Positions 52,328 through 63,093 of a stretch of DNA of 64,000 nucleotides are shown piece by piece (position 1 is the stretch's first letter; every line of letters begins with the position of its first letter). Where the stretch lies: NCBI GenBank assembly GCA_024734495.1, contig JALMQS010000271.1, forward strand, positions 141,466 to 205,465. Direction: 5' to 3'. The stretch comes from Forficula auricularia (lineage: Eukaryota > Arthropoda > Insecta > Dermaptera > Forficulidae). The notes beneath the pieces are model-generated. The model saw only the letters and a program-made list of their open reading frames with translations, made no database searches and had not been told where the DNA came from. A program made the position numbers and the translations under genes.

Positions 52328-52447
52328 TAACTTTTAAGGAGTTCGGTGTTGGTTCTAGGTGAAACATTTTAAAATAATAATAAAACTTGAGTAAGATACG
52401 AGGTAGGTTTCACAACCTACCTCGTATCTTACTCAAGTTTTATTATT
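52328..52447. mobile_element. Hairpin retroposon with exact 13-bp target duplication
   Basis: AGACAAAAAGTAA flanks it at 52315-52327 and 52448-52460. The 5' module is AGTTCGGTGTTGGTTCTAGG plus 'tgaaacatttt'. A perfect inverted repeat follows, 52375-52409 and 52414-52448 (35 bp each, 4-nt loop TCAC; its last base overlaps the duplication), containing AACTTGAGTAAGATACGAGG. Module and arm text match the 1-kb foldback at 4.5 kb. Confidence 0.9.
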
Positions 52448-52460
52448 AGACAAAAAGTAA

Positions 52461-53230
52461 TTTTAAAATTCCGCCCAAAACTCGATACCAGGAGCAAACG
52501 GCGCATTAGCCATCCCCGGCATTTGCTATAAGTTGTTAAGAAAACCTGGTCAAAACCTTAACAAGGATGGTATGACCTCTCTCTACCTCAGCTAATCTCT
52601 GCTTTGAGAACTAAATAAAATTTATAGCGATGCAATTTATAATACAATTCACTATCCTTAATATGAAGGGTTCATTCTTTTATTTCATTACGCATTTGCT
52701 GCCCATATTTCTAATACGCCTTAATGAAAACGTCCAATGGGGGATGAATGGCGTTTGTTGTTTAATCCTCTCTGATAAATAATAAAACGTACTGCCTATT
52801 AATGCCTCCATATCTTGACATTAAATGACGCTTTCTAATCCACTTAAAAAAACATTGTTTTTATAAGCTAAAACTGACGGATGAACAAAATTCCGCTTAA
52901 TTTTATTCACTGAACAAATGGAGCCTCAAATAATAATTGACATACATTTAATCTAAAGGAATTAATAATTATTCTGCTAGACAACATTTATGTATTTCTT
53001 TATAATAACAGTGAAATATAATTAATTTTGAGGTGGTGATTAGGAATATAACATTAAAAATTATTTATTAAATTTTGTTCTATAAATTAAAGATAAAAAA
53101 TTGGCTAAAATCATTAAATTAGTCCCTGCCTTACTTCATTAATACTCGGTAGGCCTTGGAGGCAAACGCGACCTTGCTCATTAACTAGAGCAGCTATAAT
53201 AGCTTACTAAATAAAAATTTTTTTTGAAAT
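52461..53230. other. Higher-complexity unique segment, then AT-rich DNA
   Basis: 52470-52960 has mixed composition, no repeat match in the window and no long frame. It is a possible conserved non-coding or regulatory stretch. No splice-bounded exon stands out. Confidence 0.35.
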
Positions 53231-54047
53231 TTTTTACTTTACTATACAGGGTATGGATGTTCCAAGTATTGTAATCGTGCATTAAAAAAGTGTTTTTTTT
53301 CCTTCTTTTTTTCAAAATATCTCAAAAACGGCTTAAACTATTTCGATTAAAAAAATTGAGCAAAACCATGGCATTTAGCTCTACAAAAAAGCTCTAATAA
53401 GTGAACATCGAAAAAATTATATTTTTTGAGATATTAATTGTGTCAAAATATCTGTTAGTTACCAAATTTGTGTACGAGCTAGCTCAAAAACAAGTGTGAA
53501 TATCGAAACCAAATTTCACACGTAGTTTTGGTCCATTGAGATTAAGAGCTGATTAGATTTTGGTGCATACCGACCCAAAATTAAGGGGGGTCAAAGGGGG
53601 GTTAAAAATTAAAAATCTAGGTCGTTTGAGCAAACTCAACAAAATTTTGTATACATAATCAGTGGACCCCCAGAAGTCTAAAAATGCAAAAACTAACCGC
53701 CCGAAATGGGGGGGGGGCGGAGGGTCAAAAAATGAAAATCTTGGCCATTTACCAAACTAAACCAAATTTTGTATACATAATCAGTGGGACCCAAGAAGTC
53801 TAAAATGCAAAAGCTAACCGCACCGAAATGGGGGGGGGGAGGAGGGTCAAAAAATGAAAATCTTTTCCATTTACCAAACTCAACCAAATTTTGTATACAT
53901 AATCAGTGGGTCCGAGGAGTCTAAAAATGCAAAAACTAACCCCCCCCTACATGATTATAAATAATTTTATTAAATATTAAATATAAGTGAGGGGCCAGGT
54001 TGAATGGTAAAGTCAAGTGGATGGCCACATCAGAACACGTCAGCTTT
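53231..54047 (-). repeat. Repeat R1 copy 5 (reverse, three tandem units)
   Basis: From the reverse-strand terminus (ACTTTACTATACAGGGTATG) to the reverse complement of the left end at 54047. Three central units with G-rich tracts (near 53585, 53708 and 53830). Frames inside are artefacts. Confidence 0.85.
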
Positions 54048-55205
54048 TTTATATAAATATAAATAAATTCAAATCTTTTGAAGAAAACAATCATAAAACA
54101 TTTATTAAAAATCCAAATGTTTCGAGATAATTTCTCCCTTATCAATCGAATTTTAGAAATTTGAAAAAAAGTTGGTTCAAAAAATGAATATAAAGCAACT
54201 ATTCAACTTCTCTATAGTAGCTTTAATATAGAAAAATATTAAAGGAATTATTTTTTCAAATTTTTAAAATTCCTCTGATAAAGGGAGAAATTCTCTCCAA
54301 AACGTTTGAACTCTGGATAATTTTTTAAGTTTTTGAAATTTCTTTGATAAAGGGAGAAATTCTCTCAAAACGTTTGAATTCTAAATACTTTTTCAAATTT
54401 GTAAAATTTCTTTGATAAAAGGAGAAATTCTCCAAAAACATTTGGATTCTAAATAATTTTTCAAATTTTTCAAATTCCTTTGATAAACCGAGAATTTCTC
54501 TCAAAACGTTTGGATTCTAAAAAATTTTTTAAAATTCCGTTGATAAAAGGAGAAATTTTCCCAAAACGTTCGGACTGTAAATAATTTTTCAAATTCTTCT
54601 TAATAAACGGAGAAATTCTTTCAAAACGTTTGGATTCTAAATACTTTTTCAAATTTGTAAAATTTCTTTGATAAAGGGAGAAATTCTCCCAAAACATTTG
54701 GATTTTAAATAATTTTTCAAATTTTTCAAATTTCTTTGATAAACGGAGAAATTCTCTCAAAACGTTTAGATTCTAAATAATTTTTCAAATTTTTCAAATT
54801 CCTTTGATAAACGGAGAAATTTTTTAAGAATCTATATAGATACTATATAGTTACTATATAGTTTGAAACATTGTGGTACTAGGGATCTCAAAACGTTTGG
54901 ATTCATGAACAATTATTCAAATTTTTAAAATTACTTTTATAAAGGAGAAATTCTCCCAAAACGTTTGAATTGAAAATAATTTTTTCAATTCTCCCAAAAC
55001 GTTTGGATTCTAAATAATTTTTCAAATTCCTTTTATAAAAGGAGAAATTCTCCAAAACGTTTGTATTCTAAATAATTTTTCAAATTCCTTTGATAAAGGA
55101 AGAAATTCTCCCAAAACGTTTGGACTCTAAATAAACGTTTCAAGATTATTGTTTTTTATAAAAGTTTGAATTTATTTATATTAATCATTTTTATTTTTTT
55201 TATAT
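54048..55205. mobile_element. Inverted-repeat element filled with about 65-bp tandem units
   Basis: Outer arms 54048-54125 and 55130-55200 are inverted ('ataaataaattcaaa', 'aacaat.ataaaac.tttatt'). Between them 'ggagaaattctctcaaaacg', 'tttggattctaaataatttt' and 'tcaaatttctttgataaa' recur about 13 times at 60-70 bp. It resembles the tail of the Helitron copy at 17.7 kb ('aaacgtttattaataattcaaacgtttcgag'). Minus-strand frames (to 96 codons) follow the repeat. Confidence 0.7.
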
Positions 55206-55619
55206 ATATGAGTTCTGAATAAGATAAAATGCTCAAAATCTAAGCAATTTATAAATTTTTTTGTTACATAAAAAAACTTTCTATGTTCCTTAGTTTTTGA
55301 GTTAACGCGAGTATCATAATTCATCTACATACTTACACAATCTGAATGAAATAATGTTTGAAAATAATTTTCGTTTACGTTTCAGACTTTTCTAAACACG
55401 AATAATCAAAAGAAAAAAATAACACTTCAGCCGCTCAGCAGGCTTTGATTGCTGAGCGTATTAAATAAAATAAATATAAATTACGTAAAAGAATGCATTT
55501 GGAAACTCTTTGAAGGATTCTTTATAAAAATATTTCTGGAAATATTGGCAGGTTCAATTATCTTATCGAGAGTAACGGGTTTCTTTCCATTCTTATTCCC
55601 CACTTCATTTACTGTTGAG
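55206..55619. other. AT-rich DNA with a small perfect hairpin
   Basis: CGCTCAGCA (55432-55440) pairs with TGCTGAGCG (55450-55458) over a 9-nt loop. A 72-codon frame that starts at a TTG (55449) has no recognisable domain. Confidence 0.4.
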
Positions 55620-55663
55620 AAATGCTCGAGGCGACATCGTTCACTCTGTACAGCCATTCAAAG
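55620..55663 (+). CDS. Candidate 44-nt micro-exon
   Basis: The long pyrimidine-rich acceptor context (TCTTATTCCCCACTTCATTT then ACTGTTGAG) ends at 55619, and a consensus donor AAG|GTAAAC follows 55663. One frame reads NARGDIVHSVQPFK, a well-mixed sequence. The other frames read KCSRRHRSLCTAIQR and MLEATSFTLYSHSK. Splice signals on both sides within 50 bp are the support. The gene is unknown. Confidence 0.3.
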
Positions 55664-56324
55664 GTAAACAACCCTTAATATCATCCCCTATATATTCTAT
55701 AAAATATTTTTATTTAATAACTCTTAAACAATTCAAATAATAATAATAATAATAATAGAAAATTTAATGAATTCAATACACTGGCGCAAACTTGCAAGCT
55801 TTGAGGTGCTCATTGAAAAAAATTAAATTTTATTTTAGTTTTATTCAATTCTGGCTGCAATTAAATAAAATTTGAATTTTTTACCTGAAATAAAATTTTA
55901 AAATAATATTAATAAATGTATATTGCTTTTTAACTAGTCGGATAGGTACTACGTAAAGGATAGTTTAGGAACGTTGTCCGCCTGTATCTATGCAACCAAT
56001 TGACGCCTCTGGTTCGTACTAGCCTACCCTACAAGGGTCCTTGTTAAATGAATATTTTTCACAATGTTTAAAATTTGACGGCTATCTCCCATGAGCTCAT
56101 TTCTTATTTCTCTAATTAAGGAATTGTTCTTGCCAAACCTGCTAAATTGAGCATTTAAGCAAAAAAACTTGCCTGTCAAGCCCGATCAAATCTTCCTTTT
56201 CAATAATTTTCAGAAAAGGGGTCCTATAAATTCCAAATTTTTAATATTCTTTCATTAATACTTAATTAAAGTATTTTTAAAGGGTTTAAAAAATGTATAT
56301 ACCTACCTAATTCTTTCTTTGAAC
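55664..56324. other. No recognised gene
   Basis: Includes an (AAT)n run at 55737-55757. 55920-56060 is higher complexity without a frame. Confidence 0.45.
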
Positions 56325-56530
56325 AGTTTTATAAACACAAAGTCATAGGATGGGCCTCTCAGGCCCAAGGATTTTCTGTGTATTAAAAGAGTAAAAAAGT
56401 ATTGATATATTATTTATTTTTATAAATCCTGCTATAAATTAATAAAAAAATTTATATAATTATTAAAAAATGTATTATAAACCAATAAACCTATAGTGGG
56501 GTCTGATAGGCCCGGCTCGTGACTTTGTGT
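56325..56530 (-). mobile_element. MITE family P2, reverse copy
   Basis: 'aaacacaaagtcataggatg', GGGCCTCTCAGGCCCAAGGA and 'agtggggtctgataggcccgg' with 'cgtgactttgtgt'. CACAAAGTCA and TGACTTTGTG are inverted ends. It matches 31905-32145 in reverse. Confidence 0.65.
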
Positions 56531-56639
56531 ATGTGAAAAAGCTTGGTTACATCATAATTCATAATACTAATAAAATAATACTAATTCACTTCATATAACT
56601 ATATATCAAAGCCAAAAGAATGTTCTCATAACAAAGCTT

Positions 56640-56736
56640 TAACTCGTATCACAAGATTATTGGGTTCCAAGCTTACCTTCCAAACAGGGTTCCAACGAAA
56701 AAGGGTTCCACATTCGAAAAAGTTTGAGAAACACTG
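56640..56736. mobile_element. hAT element end fragment
   Basis: AAAAGTTTGAGAAACACTG is a hAT-type terminus (CAGTGTTTCTCAAAC in reverse), with 'gggttcca' repeated upstream three times. The other end is not identified. Confidence 0.55.
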
Positions 56737-56869
56737 ATCTAAAGAATTACTGCCTTAAATCTTTTGATTATTATTTATTGTTTCTAATTTTGGAGAGATA
56801 ATTATTTTGTACTAATAATATTGCTGTTAATTATTAGATTCAATTGCATCCATATTATTTAATAATAAA

Positions 56870-58690
56870 TTAAGTATAAGTATTAGCAGGTATTTGGACT
56901 GGAAAATAGAAAATCAAATAATTTTCATCGATTTGCGCAACGTTTTGCCAATTTTATTTCTGCTTCCTCAGGCGTCTCATTGATTATAATTTAATTATAA
57001 TAGTTAAACAGATGTGTACATATTACAAAATTAAATTAATTATCATTGATTTTCTTCACAGTACATTAAACTAACACTATTATTATATTATTATTATTAT
57101 TCACTATATTACACTCAAAAGCTTTAAAAACCAACACTTGATAATTTTTAAATAAAATGAATAAGTACAATATTAAAAAAATATTTCCATATTTTGACTA
57201 GATAGGTAATTAAAAAAATTATTTCTAAAGCTAAAATGGCATTTTAATATATTTTTTGGTTTAATAAATATGATTTTAAAAAATAGAAAATTGTAACGGC
57301 TATCTATTAAAATAAAAAAAAACATGAATAATTTAAAAAAATGTTTCTTTATGTCTCGTATATGAGCTTCTATACGATAAAAGTATGAAAAGTTTCGAAG
57401 ACAAAGAATAAATGATCGATTTTCATTAAATTCATATTTTTTTTCGATAGAATATTAAGTTTCCATCAATTAATCGAAAGTATTAACATTTTAAATTATG
57501 TCTATTATTATTCAATATACAGGGTGATTCATGGTTGATGGCACGTTAGACGTTTATGGAAAACTGAACGCAGGATTTTTCTGAATATTTAGCACCTTAC
57601 ATTTTCTTACCTGTTCTATCGATCTAAAATATTTTCAGCATTGCGACGTTTCGGCTTCCATCGAAAAGTCGAAGAAACTTTATTTTTTTAAATGGAACAC
57701 CCCGTATATTAGCACGTTTTTAGAACCGCCCTTTTTTTAAAATACTTTTTTGTTAATACCATTTTGTCCTATACCTATCTCTATTGGTTTTTGAGATAAA
57801 AAATAATTTGTGTTACATATGGTCCAAAACATGCTCCTAATTAAAGTTAAATAAATTAGTGCTCTCAATTCATGAAAAGTTGATATTTCGGTGGTAGTTT
57901 AGACACAGCCGAAGTATTTAATTTACGCCGAAAATTCGACTCCATATTATACAGGGGTGTAAAGATTCCTATTATTTCCCTTATTTATAAAAGGGATAAA
58001 AGTTCGTTTTTACAAATAAGACCCCCTGTATATTACTCAATAAATTGAAAGACGAAGAAAAATGCTTTAAGACGATATATCATGTCCCTATAGCGTAAAA
58101 CATCAAGTTTTCTTAATAAAGGCGCTTTTTTGTTAAAAATTACATTTTAATGAATTTAATTTTAACTAACCATGGAAATATCAAGATTATGACAGCTTGT
58201 TGACTATTTATAAGTAACTTATAAACAGTTTATTGATGGTGTTCAAAAAAATCTCTCAAAATTACCGCAAATATTGATTATTCAAACGAAGTTCTTATGA
58301 AATTATTTATTTTGTACTATTCCGTATTCCATAAACGTCTACCGTGCTATCATCCGTGAATCACCCTGCATTTTGGTAAGGTTATTTTATGAGAAAATTT
58401 ATTTTATAAAAAAAACTAAAAAATAAAAATTATCAATTGTCCGGTTTTTTGCTGTTGAGTGTATAAAAGAATTAGTTTAATGTACTGTGAAGAAAATCAT
58501 TGACAATTAATTTAATTTTGAAATATATGCACATCTGTTTATATCATATAATTAAATTATAATCATTGAGACGCCTGATGAAGCCGAAATAAGATTGGCA
58601 AAACATTGTGCAAATCGATGAAAATTTGATTTTCTACTTTCCTGTCCAAATATTGTACCGGCAAATATACTTAATTTATTGATGCTAATA
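56870..58690. mobile_element. Element with about 240-bp inverted ends, hosting a nested insertion
   Basis: 56870-57125 and 58445-58690 are inverted: 'aaatcaaataattttcatcg', 'tttgc.caacgttttgcca', 'ctca.gcgtctca.tgattata' and CTTCACAGTACATTAAACTA pair across 1.3 kb. No frame remains. The 849-bp element at 57520 lies between the arms. Confidence 0.75.
57520..58368. mobile_element. DNA transposon with 42-bp TIR, non-autonomous
   Basis: TIR CAGGGTGATTCATGGTTGAT continues 'ggcacgttagacgtttatgg'. The reverse of the right end is CAGGGTGATTCACGGATGAT and continues 'agcacggtagacgtttatgg'. The left border is TA; the right is CA (decayed TA?). 849 bp without a transposase. 'cagggtgattca' is common at insect mariner-like ends. 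Confidence 0.8.
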
Positions 58691-58734
58691 TTGCGTGTTT
58701 TTTAATAATTAAATCACCTTTGAAATAATAGAGA

Positions 58735-59176
58735 TGTTAATTGGAGATGAGCCATTTCTCGTTCTTATTGGAGATAGCGTAAGTAATCTTTCGTTTCTCG
58801 CTGGAATAGTAGGAATTAGAGATAAGGAAGAGGGGTGCTAATTAAGGATTAATCAAAGCCCGGAGCAAAGTCGTCTATCGCAGCTCTAATTGAATCAAGC
58901 TGAAAGAAATCTGTTTTAATAATGGCAGAGCCAAGCAAAGGGAAGACAAGCTAGGAATATTAGGAAAGGGCTCAGGCCATTTAAGACCCTTGCGATGGAG
59001 ATTAGAAAGAAATAGGGGAAACAGAGGCTCAAGAAGAGGCGACACGTTCCGTTTTGCGAAGGTGATGGTCATGGTTCTCCATTTGGAGATAATGGACCAA
59101 TTAACTTATCAAGTGATGTCCCAAAGAGCGGGCTTAAAAAATTTATCAAGAGTTTTAAAAACAGAGAATAATATCT
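58735..59176. promoter_or_regulatory. Unique, higher-complexity block, possible regulatory DNA
   Basis: No repeat match in the window, and composition unlike the AT-rich neighbours. Contains GCTAATTAAGGATTAATC and 'gttaattgg', 'ctctaattgaatc', resembling homeodomain and Otx-type core sites (TAATTA, GGATTA). Frames of 62-65 codons on both strands overlap and are not recognised. It could equally be an exon or part of a non-coding RNA. Confidence 0.3.
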
Positions 59177-59177
59177 A

Positions 59178-60057
59178 AGGTCAGGTCGGGTAACTGGGGC
59201 CGGGGGAAACTGGGCCAGGGGTCCTGTAACTCCAGAGCTTTTTAATTTTAATGCATTTTTTTAGCGCAATTCACTTTTTCATATTGGTGGGAAATTTTCA
59301 GTGTTCCTGAATTAGAGAAATTTCTTTAAGTTTATTTTATACTTAAGTACTTAGTTAAGTTAATTACTTATTTACTTATTTACCTAGTTATGTGCTTACT
59401 TCTTACCTAGTTGCCTTACCCGCAGTTCCTTGAAAATATTGAGACTTGAGTAAGTACTTAATTAAGGCTTTCTTAAGCATAAGGAACTTATTTAACTTTA
59501 TTTCAATGGGTAAAATGAAAATATTTTTTTTAGTTGTTTGATTTATGATACTTTTTTTGTATTTTCTGTAATAAAAAATCGATTTGAAAAATTATACTTA
59601 GCGTTTAAACTTAGAATAAAAAAATAGAGGTCTTGGTGCAACTGGGCCAGCCTAGTCATGGCCCAATTACTTACATCTTTGATTATTTTAATCCATATAC
59701 AAATGAGACTAATTCTACCTACGGCCAAGGCCTTGAGGGATAGGGGAGACATGTCCAACTGCTCAAAAGATGTTAAAAATGAAAAAACAGCAAATAAGCT
59801 GGGCTAGTCCAATTACCCCACAACGCGTTTAACTGGGCCAACCGCAAAACTTCACATTCAACTTAAGATAATTCCAAGAATTTTGAATAATCAAAAGTTG
59901 AAAGTATCATTATTATTTGAAGAAAATTTCATCTTTCAATTAATATAGTCTACGAGATCTATAAATTGTGAGGAAGCTTAGTTATAGCCAAAAATATAGA
60001 GTACTATCCTTGGGAAAACAAAAGATGCTGGCCCAATTACCCGCAATTCACTGACCT
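59178..60057. mobile_element. TA-flanked non-autonomous transposon with dispersed CTGGGCCA motifs
   Basis: Ends AGGTCAG and CTGACCT lie between TA dinucleotides (59176-59177 and 60058-60059). Subterminal GGGTAACTGGGGCC and, in reverse, GGGTAATTGGGCCAG. The motif (A)ACTGGGCCA or its complement recurs at about 59193, 59209, 59640, 59656, 59800, 59831 and 60030. No transposase. Confidence 0.7.
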
Positions 60058-60663
60058 TATATAAATAAAAATGTACTGTTACGTTTAAGTGATACGTTGA
60101 AGGATCTCCGAAAGTTCTTGACTGATTTCTTTGAAATTTTCACACAACATTCCATTCAAATACACGAGTGTTTTTACCATTATATATTAATGTTTTTATA
60201 GATATCACACCTGTGGCATATAACAAAATATTTTTTTCGAGGAAATAACGCCAGCCCCTCTCTGTGGGGTAAAAGCAAACAAGATGCCCGATAATAGCTT
60301 TTTGGAAATCTTTCAACTGTGAATATTATTATTGGTTAATGGAACAATTTTGACAAGTAATATATAATTCATTTACTCTTTTAATACCTATTCAATAATT
60401 ATTTGCATTTTTAATTTATTTTCAAAGCTATTATTATTTTTTAAATATATTTAAATTTTTTATCAAATCAATTTTTATAGGTAAGCAATATAGAATCATT
60501 TATCATTTTTTTATATATTGTTTTATTAAAAGAAAAAGCTTTGTCTTCTTTATTTTTTAACTCTGGTCGAGTCAGCTATTATCTTTATAAATTTTAACCA
60601 TAAAACGAGGCGCTCCCCGCCAGGGCTAGGCGACGCCGGGTCGAAGGCCCGGGCGTCAGCTAG
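60058..60663 (+). mobile_element. Helitron-like element, second family
   Basis: The 5' text GATACGTTGAAGGATCTCCG and 'aaagttcttgactgatttctttgaaattttcacac' is typical of insect Helitron-like heads. The 3' end has a GC-rich hairpin (60632-60657; GACGCC/GGCGTC with GGG/CCC), then AG and CTAG followed by T (60660-60664), matching CTRR|T. About 606 bp, non-coding. Its left border coincides with the end of the TA-flanked element. Confidence 0.6.
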
Positions 60664-61359
60664 TTAATAATAATACTTGATTTGAGAATTTTTAATATTA
60701 ATTATTTATTGTGGACCTTCAAGAGGGATGTTTCACAGGCGAAATATAACAGAAAATCGTGATTTCTCTTTTTCTAAGTGACTCAGAATGTTTGAAAATT
60801 GCGTATTTAAAAATTTAGAAAGTATTAAAATGTTTGATATTATAAATGTCTGTCTCTCTGAAACCTTGCGTGATGGAGAACTGATTTTATATTTGAATTA
60901 AGGAGAAAAAGTACTATCAGAATCGCATATTTTTCTTTCTGAGACAAAAAAATTCCTTTTCATTCCTTGGTGGTATTATATAACTTTTCGAGAATATATT
61001 CTCAAATTTCTTATGTTTTTTAGTGAATCATAAATAAGAATTGATATTTTCTATATATTAAAAAAAATTTGAATTCATTTTGATTTAAATATTTTTAAGA
61101 TTGTTTTAAGATAAAAAATTATTATTAATATTGAAAATGTAAAATTTTGTAATGTTGTGTTTTTGTGAGTTATATAATATATTAAAATAAAATTTTAGGC
61201 TGATGATGGCTGTAATATAAATTAGTCGAAACGTCCTTATCGAAAATATATTTTATTTTTAATAATATAACTTGTGTTATGTTTTTACAAAAGAAAACAT
61301 GATTGAGAATATATCCTCGTTATATAATAATTAATATCAGAGATTAAGTTATTTCATAA
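60664..61359. other. AT-rich DNA with a repeat tail
   Basis: 'gctgatgatggctgtaat' then 'agtcgaaacgtccttatcg' (61199-61245) is repeat-like. No gene. Confidence 0.45.
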
Positions 61360-61520
61360 AAGGAGGTTGTCCTCTGCTTGATACAAATGAACATATTATA
61401 CTTATAGAAAACAATATATATAATATAATTTCTTTGATAGAGACCAGAGTTTCGAGGGTTGGCCTTCATCTCCACTCTTTTAATTATCAATATTACATGG
61501 GTTCAATTATCTAGATATAT
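61360..61520 (+). mobile_element. FB1 copy, half element
   Basis: GGAGGTTGTCCTCTGCTTGA, then 'agagaccagagtttcgaggg', 'ttggccttcatctcc' and 'acatgggttcaattatc'. One arm only. Confidence 0.7.
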
Positions 61521-61597
61521 AAATAAATTATAATCACATGAGGTAGTAGGTATCTAGTAGATAAATGATCCTAGATCTTAGATAAATGGATAATTTT

Positions 61598-61728
61598 GTC
61601 CAGGAAGAATTGTGTAGGTTCTAGATGAAACATTTATTTAATAAAATTAAAAATTTAAATTATAGAAGGTTTACAAAAAAACCTACTCTATAATTAAATT
61701 TTTTAAATTTAAATTTTTAATTTCATTT
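61598..61728. mobile_element. Hairpin retroposon, second copy with exact 13-bp duplication
   Basis: AATGGATAATTTT flanks it at 61585-61597 and 61729-61741. The module GTGTAGGTTCTAGATGAAAC is homologous to the one at 52341-52367. The hairpin arms 61644-61672 and 61678-61723 are AT-rich and imperfect ('attatagaaggttt' against 'aaacctactctataat'), with extra bases in the right arm. Confidence 0.85.
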
Positions 61729-61744
61729 AATGGATAATTTTTAA

Positions 61745-61820
61745 TTATATGTCACCCCCTCAGGAATCGAACCCGTGTCCCGAAATTAGTAATCCGGCTA
61801 CCTTGTGAAGTGAACCATTT
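61745..61820 (-). mobile_element. SINE-B-like tRNA-derived head
   Basis: The minus strand has a B box ACGGGTTCGATTCCTGAGG, with CACAAGGTAGCCGG as a weak A box. It resembles the heads in the 4.5-kb foldback. Confidence 0.5.
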
Positions 61821-62092
61821 CCTGATTTTTGTATCGCGCTAAATATTTCACTCAAAGTATTAAATTTTAATATGTAAAATTCTCCGGACTTGTGATTCTA
61901 AGTTTAAACATATAGCCATGTCATATAATTTAAAGAGTGAGCGAATTTTGTCAGAGTGCGGTTACCTTCACAGGGACGCCAATCGATCCGGATTATTAAT
62001 TTTGGCACTCGGGTTCGACTTCGAAATATGACCGTGGCGACTATGATAATGCATTTTATATTTTCGACTCCTATCAAGCCCATAAAATCTCA

Positions 62093-62391
62093 TCTTCTTC
62101 TTTTCTCGATGAAGTGGTCAATCCAGGCATTTAAAAAATGCACCTTCTTGGTGTAACTCCTCGCATATTAAAAAAAATTCTTGTATCTAAACTAGATAAA
62201 CTCCAAAACAACAGCATTGTTTGTTCCGAGGGGTGAACCGCGACCTAATATCGTGTACATGTACTTCCACTTTCATTTCCAAGTAGAAGACAATTAGTGA
62301 AAAGGCATTATTTAATGAATTGCAAAGTAATTCCAAACAATTCCAAAGACGGTGTACATCTAATTCCAATCGCTTCGTCGTTTCGCCACTC
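62093..62391 (+). repeat. Left copy of a 1-kb-spaced duplication, with M1 copy E
   Basis: 62093-62226 matches 63094-63227 closely (TCTCGATGAAGTGGTCAATC, 'tgcaccttcttggtgtaact'). The next 150 bp is M1 copy E, starting 62227 with CGAGGGGTGAACCGCGACCT. The left flank GTTTGTTC is shared with copy F, so M1 was inserted before the duplication. The right TIR of copy E is scrambled after 62372. Confidence 0.8.
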
Positions 62392-63093
62392 GAGGCATAG
62401 CTCTCGCGTGATAGTGTTCAATTTCGAATTGCCCCCCTTAACAATCGAATTTCCCACTGCATTTCAGTCAAACCGAATTGATTTTTTTTAATTCCACTCA
62501 TAATCTTACTCTTAGTCTTCCAGAATGAAGAATTTTTTACAATCTTCTTTTTTGACTATTATAGGTTTAGGGATCCGAATTCAGGAACAAATATCAAAAA
62601 TAATTAATAATTTTGAATTTTAACTTTGTATGTAGAGTATTAATGTATTTTAACGAGAAGGATTGATTGATATGTTGTGCTTTCTTCAAAAACATCAGAC
62701 AATATATTATAGTTATATAATGAACCCCTGAAGAAAGTCAAAATAAAAAGTGACACATTAAAGAATAAAACTCTGCTTTTTAATGTAATTTTTATCCAAC
62801 TACCTTCGATTTCAATTAACAATTTTAATTATGAATGCGATTAGTGAAACATCCAAAATAATAATACTTTGAAAGCTTATAATGAGAAATAAGGACAAGT
62901 TTTTTTGAGTGGTTTTTTATTTTTCAACCAACGCTTCGTCCATTTTCCTGACTTATTCAGGGCTTCAAATAGTTACATCACACATTCGTCTTATGTACAT
63001 TATTTTCTTTTATCACCAAAAGACAAATTTCAAAAAATTTGCCAGGTTATATAGATACCTATATTTATTTACTTATTTAATATTCAAATTAAA
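62392..63093. other. Spacer between the duplicated segments
   Basis: AT-rich. Frames of 60-75 codons have no recognisable product. Confidence 0.45.
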
